A DNA stretch of 64,000 nt, from NCBI RefSeq assembly GCF_000943555.1, contig NZ_JTDV01000005.1, positions 186,001 to 250,000 of the forward strand, given 5' to 3'. Positions within the stretch are counted from its first letter, which is position 1, and each line of letters opens with the position of its first letter. Shown here piece after piece: positions 59,856-64,000 of the stretch. The stretch is from Neotamlana nanhaiensis. Its GTDB lineage: Bacteria; Bacteroidota; Bacteroidia; Flavobacteriales; Flavobacteriaceae. The translations under genes were made by a program, and so were the position numbers. The notes under the pieces were generated by a model. The model was given only the letters and a program-made list of their open reading frames with translations. It was not told where the DNA came from and ran no database searches.

Positions 59856-60863
59856 ATGCAAAAAAACTTGGTAAGCATATTAACACCGTTTAAAAACACG
59901 CAATCCTTTATTGGTGAGTGCATTCAATCTATTTTAAACCAAACGTATCCGCATTGGGAATTACTTATTATCGACGACCATTCTACCGATAATAGTTATG
60001 ATGTGGTTAACGCTTTCGCGGAAAATGAGCCGAGAATAAAGCTACTTAAAAACACAGGAAGTGGCATTATCGATGCCTTGAAACTCGCTTTTAAAACCAG
60101 TACGGGCGAATTTATTACACGAATGGATAGCGATGATATTATGACGGATAATAAACTTGAAGTCTTAGTAAATCAGCTGAAAACCCACGGAAAACAACAT
60201 GTTGCCACAGGATTGGTAAAATATTTCTCTGATGCTGGCATAAGTGACGGCTACCAACAATACGAAACTTGGATTAACAACCTCACCAAAACCGGAAGCA
60301 ATTACAACGAAATTTACAAAGAATGTGTTATTGCTTCGCCATGTTGGATGCTTCATCGAGAAGATTTAATTGCTTGTGATGCCTTTAACCCCAATGTATA
60401 TCCAGAAGATTACGATTTAACTTTTAGGTTTTACAAAAACCAATACAAATGCATACCTAACAACCAATTGTTGCATTATTGGCGCGATTACAGTTACCGA
60501 ACCTCGCGAACGCACGAGCACTATGCTTTAAATCATTTTATCGATTTAAAATTGATGCATTTTTTAGAAATCGATTATAATCCAGATAAAAATTTGGTGA
60601 TTTGGGGTGCAGGACATAAAGGCAAACTCATAGCTAAAACCTTGGTTGAAAAAGATATTCCATTTACATGGATTTGCGATAACCCTAACAAAATTGGTAA
60701 AGCCATTTACGGCGTTACACTACAACCTTTTATGAATTTAGCCTCGGTTGAAAACTCGCAAAGCATAGTAACGGTAGCCAACAAAATAGCGCAAAAAGAA
60801 ATTCATAAATACATGGCAACGATAAAAAAGCAACCTGTAATTGATTATATTTTCTTTTGTTGA
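59856..60863 (+). CDS. Family 2 glycosyltransferase with C-terminal Rossmann-like domain
   Basis: A 335-residue protein from the ATG at 59856, beginning QKNLVSILTPFKN, as in relatives; an ATG at 59832 would add eight residues. Residues 1-210 form the GT-A domain with DDHSTDNS near 42 and MDSDD near 93, the D-x-D metal site. The last 90 residues start NLVIWGAGHKGKLIAKTL, a nucleotide-binding Rossmann-like module of the kind found in sugar-modifying proteins. The fusion suggests a role in surface glycan assembly; donor unknown. The BatA-like gene follows. Confidence 0.85.
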   Translation: MQKNLVSILTPFKNTQSFIGECIQSILNQTYPHWELLIIDDHSTDNSYDVVNAFAENEPRIKLLKNTGSGIIDALKLAFKTSTGEFITRMDSDDIMTDNKLEVLVNQLKTHGKQHVATGLVKYFSDAGISDGYQQYETWINNLTKTGSNYNEIYKECVIASPCWMLHREDLIACDAFNPNVYPEDYDLTFRFYKNQYKCIPNNQLLHYWRDYSYRTSRTHEHYALNHFIDLKLMHFLEIDYNPDKNLVIWGAGHKGKLIAKTLVEKDIPFTWICDNPNKIGKAIYGVTLQPFMNLASVENSQSIVTVANKIAQKEIHKYMATIKKQPVIDYIFFC

Positions 60864-60886
60864 TAAAATTTGTCGTGTGCATTTTC

Positions 60887-60894
60887 TATATTTG
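60887..60894 (+). promoter_or_regulatory. -7 promoter element of the BatA-like gene
   Basis: TATATTTG is an exact TAnnTTTG match 17 bases before the ATG at 60912. TTTG at 60869-60872 is 14 bases upstream, slightly closer than usual. Confidence 0.5.
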
Positions 60895-60911
60895 ACAAAC
60901 CCGAAACAGGA

Positions 60912-62837
60912 ATGCAGTTTAAACACCCCGAAATTCTTTACGCACTTTTTCTTCTGCTCATCCCGATTATTGTTCATCTTTTTCAGCTTCGTAAGTTTCA
61001 AAAAGTAGCATTTACAAATGTTGCATTTTTAAAAGAAGCCACACAACAAACCCGAAAAAGTAGACAATTAAAAAAATGGTTATTACTACTTACCCGAATG
61101 TTACTTTTAGCCGCTTTAGTATTAGCTTTTGCGCAACCTTTTACGGCAAAAACAAATGCATTTAAAGTCGAAAAAGAAACCGTAATTTACCTGGATAACT
61201 CCTTTAGCATGCAAGCCAAAGGCCCAAAAGGCGAACTATTTAAGCGCGCTGTACAAGATCTTATTACTAATATTCCTGAGGATGATAACATCTCCATTTT
61301 CACTAATAATTCCAGCTATAAAAACACCACTATAAAAGCTATTAAAAATGATTTGTTACAGTTAGATTATACCGCGAATCCAACACCTATTGATGCGGTT
61401 TTATTAAAAGGGAAATCTAGTTTTTCAAACAAAAAAAATACCGTAAGAAACTTGATTTTGGTTAGCGATTTTCAAAAAAGCGAGTTAAATCTCGAAACTA
61501 AAAATGATACGCTAACTCAATTGCATTTGGTGCAACTTGAACCTGTAAACACCAATAATATCGCTATTGATAGCGCTTACATAAGCAAAACCACCGCAAG
61601 TATTATAGAACTAAAAGTACGTTTAAAAAATAGCGGCGCTACGGTTGAAAACCTACCAATTTCATTATTTAATGGCGATAAGTTAATTGCCAAAACATCC
61701 GTTTCAATTGAAAAAGAAGCCGAAACCACTTTTTCGTTGCCTGCAAACCAAAAAATAAATGGTAAAATAGAAATTGATGATGCCAATTTAGATTTCGATA
61801 ACACCTTATTTTTCAACATAAACGACACCAAAAAAATCAATGTTTTAGTTATTAATGGTGACGATGATGACTTTTTAAAACGTATTTATACCAACGATGA
61901 GTTTAATTATACATCAACGCCCATAAATCAATTAAACTATAATAGCATTACCGAGCAAAATTTGATTGTTTTAAATGAGTTGAACAGCATTCCGGTATCG
62001 TTAACCGCGACTTTAAAACAATTTACCAATCAAGGTGGTGCGTTAATTGTAATTCCGTCAACCAATGCGAATATTGATGCTTACAATCCGTTTTTAAATG
62101 CGTTTCAATTTAACTTTTCAAATTTTATTACTTCAGAAAAGCGCATAACGACTATAAATTATGGGCATCCGTTATTCAACAATGGTGTTTTCGAGAAGCA
62201 AGTAAGCAACTTTCAATACCCTAAAGTGAATAGTTTTTATAACATCGCTTCCGCTGGAATAGCGCCTATTTTACAGTTTGAAGATAAAAGCTTGTTTCTT
62301 GGTCAGCGTCAAAATACATACGTGTTTGCTTCGGCCTTCAATAGTGAAAATTCTAACTTTAAAAATTCGCCGCTTATTGTTCCAACCTTATATAATATTG
62401 CAAAACAAAGCTTCAAAATTCCTGATTTGTATTACACTATAGGGCAAGAAAATACTTTTGATATCGACACCCAATTACAACAAGATGAAGTACTCACGCT
62501 TGTAAATGAAGACATCAATATTATTCCAAAACAACAGTATTTCAATAATAAAGTAGTTGTTAGCACCAACGAAAACCCTGAAGTTTCTGGAATTTATAAC
62601 GTAAACCGAAAAACAGAAATCATTAGCAACGTTAGCTTTAATTACAACCGCAATGAAAGTGATTTGGTTTACAGCGATTTATCAGCTATTGAAAACATAA
62701 ATTACAGCAATTCAATTACCGCTATTTTCGATACCATAAAAAGTAACACAAATGTTAATGCGCTATGGAAATGGTTTGTTATTTTTGCGCTAGCATTATT
62801 GCTAATTGAAATGCTCATATTAAAATACTTTAAATGA
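60912..62837 (+). CDS. BatA domain and vWA-like membrane protein
   Basis: A 641-residue membrane protein from the ATG at 60912 (an upstream TTG lies at the promoter and is rejected). Residues 8-24 and 60-78 form membrane helices of the BatA N-terminal domain (KHPEILYALFLLLIPIIVHL). Residues 90-220 look like a von Willebrand A domain: YLDNSFSMQAKG is the DxSxS metal site. A long beta-rich section follows, and residues 618-636 form the last helix. Such proteins act in envelope or stress-tolerance complexes; the exact role is unknown. The stop overlaps the ATG of the next gene (ATGA), so translation is coupled. Confidence 0.88.
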   Translation: MQFKHPEILYALFLLLIPIIVHLFQLRKFQKVAFTNVAFLKEATQQTRKSRQLKKWLLLLTRMLLLAALVLAFAQPFTAKTNAFKVEKETVIYLDNSFSMQAKGPKGELFKRAVQDLITNIPEDDNISIFTNNSSYKNTTIKAIKNDLLQLDYTANPTPIDAVLLKGKSSFSNKKNTVRNLILVSDFQKSELNLETKNDTLTQLHLVQLEPVNTNNIAIDSAYISKTTASIIELKVRLKNSGATVENLPISLFNGDKLIAKTSVSIEKEAETTFSLPANQKINGKIEIDDANLDFDNTLFFNINDTKKINVLVINGDDDDFLKRIYTNDEFNYTSTPINQLNYNSITEQNLIVLNELNSIPVSLTATLKQFTNQGGALIVIPSTNANIDAYNPFLNAFQFNFSNFITSEKRITTINYGHPLFNNGVFEKQVSNFQYPKVNSFYNIASAGIAPILQFEDKSLFLGQRQNTYVFASAFNSENSNFKNSPLIVPTLYNIAKQSFKIPDLYYTIGQENTFDIDTQLQQDEVLTLVNEDINIIPKQQYFNNKVVVSTNENPEVSGIYNVNRKTEIISNVSFNYNRNESDLVYSDLSAIENINYSNSITAIFDTIKSNTNVNALWKWFVIFALALLLIEMLILKYFK

Positions 62838-64000
62838 ACATACTTGTAAAATCTGCTACAATACTAGATTCTAAGAGTGATTTTCACAACACCACTCAAG
62901 ATATTTTAATTGAAAATGGTGTTATTACCCAAATTGATAAATCCATTGAAAACTCGAAAAACTACGAGGAAGTTTCTTTAAAAAACCTTCATGTATCGCA
63001 AGGTTGGTTTGATAGTAGTGTGAGTTTTGGAGAACCAGGTTACGAAGAACGCGAAACCATTGCAAACGGATTAAAAACAGCGGCATCTTCTGGGTTTACA
63101 AGCATTGCGCTTAATGCTAATTCTAATCCTATTATCGATTCCAACGCAGATATCACCTTTATAAACGCAAAATCGGCGAACAACATTGTAAACTTGTTAC
63201 CTATTGGCGCGCTTACTGTAAAAAGTAATAGTGAAGATTTAGCCGAACTTTACGATATGCACACCGCAGGCGCCATCGCGTTTTACGATTATAAAAAACC
63301 GATTGAAAATCCGAATTTAGTTAAGATTGCTTTGCAATACGCCAGTAATTTTGGCGGATTGGTTTGTTCCTTTCCTTTTGAACGCAAAATAGCTGGTTTA
63401 GGCGTAATGAACGAACATATTACAAGCACCAAATTAGGATTAAAAGGGATTCCTGCTTTGGCTGAAGAATTGCATGTGGCTCGCGATTTGTTTTTATTAG
63501 AATACACAGGAGGAAAATTGCATATTCCAACGATTTCTACGGCAAAATCGGTAGCATTGATTCGTGAAGCTAAACAGAAAAAATTAGATGTAACTTGTAG
63601 TGTCGCCATTCACAATTTATATTTCACAGACGAGGTTTTAACCGATTTTAACACCAACTACAAAGTGATGCCGCCTTTACGCACACAAACCGATGTTGAT
63701 GCTTTAATTGGAGCAGTAAAAGATGGCACAATCGACATGATTACCAGCGACCACACACCTATAGATGTTGAGCAAAAGAAAGTAGAATTCGATCATGCTG
63801 AATACGGTTCTATTGGTCTTGAAAGTGCTTTTGGAGCCCTACAAAATATATTTACACTCAAGAAAACTGTTGAGTTGCTTACCAAAGGCGCAAAACGTTT
63901 TGGTTTGGAAAAGCCATCCATAGCCATAGGTGAGCAAGCGGATTTAACTTTATTTAATCCAGACCAGAAATACACATTTACTAAAAATAATGTGGTTTCA
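62834..64000 (+). CDS. Dihydroorotase-like protein, metal site altered (partial, runs off window)
   Basis: An open frame begins at ATG 62834, overlapping the BatA-like stop, and stays open for 389 codons to the window end. It has the class I dihydroorotase layout: EPGYEERETIANG near 68, a KVMPPLRTQTDVDAL segment near 278 and the ITSDHTP motif near 300 with the catalytic aspartate position kept. The metal-binding HxH is replaced by SxS (DSSVSFGEPG near 61-70), and other ligand histidines are not apparent in expected places. It may be a structural pseudo-dihydroorotase, as known beside some aspartate transcarbamoylases, or a Bacteroidota variant. The C-terminus is missing. Confidence 0.85.
   Translation, partial: MNILVKSATILDSKSDFHNTTQDILIENGVITQIDKSIENSKNYEEVSLKNLHVSQGWFDSSVSFGEPGYEERETIANGLKTAASSGFTSIALNANSNPIIDSNADITFINAKSANNIVNLLPIGALTVKSNSEDLAELYDMHTAGAIAFYDYKKPIENPNLVKIALQYASNFGGLVCSFPFERKIAGLGVMNEHITSTKLGLKGIPALAEELHVARDLFLLEYTGGKLHIPTISTAKSVALIREAKQKKLDVTCSVAIHNLYFTDEVLTDFNTNYKVMPPLRTQTDVDALIGAVKDGTIDMITSDHTPIDVEQKKVEFDHAEYGSIGLESAFGALQNIFTLKKTVELLTKGAKRFGLEKPSIAIGEQADLTLFNPDQKYTFTKNNVVS

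Overview
The window looks like chromosomal DNA of a marine-type member of Flavobacteriaceae (Bacteroidota). The DNA is AT-rich and start regions lack strong Shine-Dalgarno sites. Several promoters match the Bacteroidota -7 consensus TAnnTTTG. The genes include a giant type IX secretion adhesin with a PorP/SprF partner, menaquinone genes with a short MenE, a MutS2-like ATPase, OmpA lipoproteins and BatA-type vWA proteins. I see no rRNA, tRNA, CRISPR array or prophage block.

Layout. 1-7611 (minus strand): a partial secreted protein, then a tight operon menB-menA-hydrolase-menC-CPBP protease-menE-sppA. 7612-12237: a small conserved-looking membrane peptide that overlaps ung tail to tail, holA, a PD-(D/E)XK protein with a glycosyltransferase, and an OmpA-family lipoprotein. 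12238-20593: a structured dispersed repeat, an orphan phage-tail-tube-like protein, VOC and threonylcarbamoyl-AMP synthase genes, a lipoprotein esterase, a UvrD-type helicase, an FMN glutamate-synthase-like protein and a patatin. 20781-27603: a 1936-residue T9SS type B adhesin and its PorP/SprF partner. 27604-34640: an M1 aminopeptidase, recG interrupted in frame by a DUF559 nuclease domain, and a MutS2-like gene without Smr domain. 34641-43570: a second copy of the dispersed repeat, a cholesterol-dependent-cytolysin-like lipoprotein divergent from a TPR-HTH regulator, DCC thiol protein, rhodanese, dicarboxylate/amino-acid symporter, aroC and an LpxH-like phosphoesterase. 43732-57762: an FAD/Fe-S dehydrogenase, a beta-barrel protein, a metallopeptidase-like protein, GH3-family synthetase, folE, a LolD-like ATPase, two paralogous GAF histidine kinases around lipoprotein genes, and an S10 carboxypeptidase. 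57859-64000: an M61 peptidase, a glycosyltransferase, a BatA/vWA protein, and a dihydroorotase-like gene that runs off the end and lacks the usual HxH metal site.

Most of the window is housekeeping (menaquinone, DNA repair, folate, aromatic amino acids) with envelope and secretion functions. The strongest unusual features are: (1) a DUF559 endonuclease domain spliced in frame into RecG between helicase motifs II and III, bounded by hairpin-bearing inverted C/G-rich ends, which looks like a mobile element that tolerates coding targets; (2) a lipid-anchored CDC-like pore-forming protein with no tryptophan-rich undecapeptide, opposite a TPR sensor-regulator; (3) two copies of a structured intergenic repeat whose hairpins are kept while their sequences differ, both in convergent intergenic regions; (4) a lone contractile-tail tube protein with a perfect palindrome just upstream.
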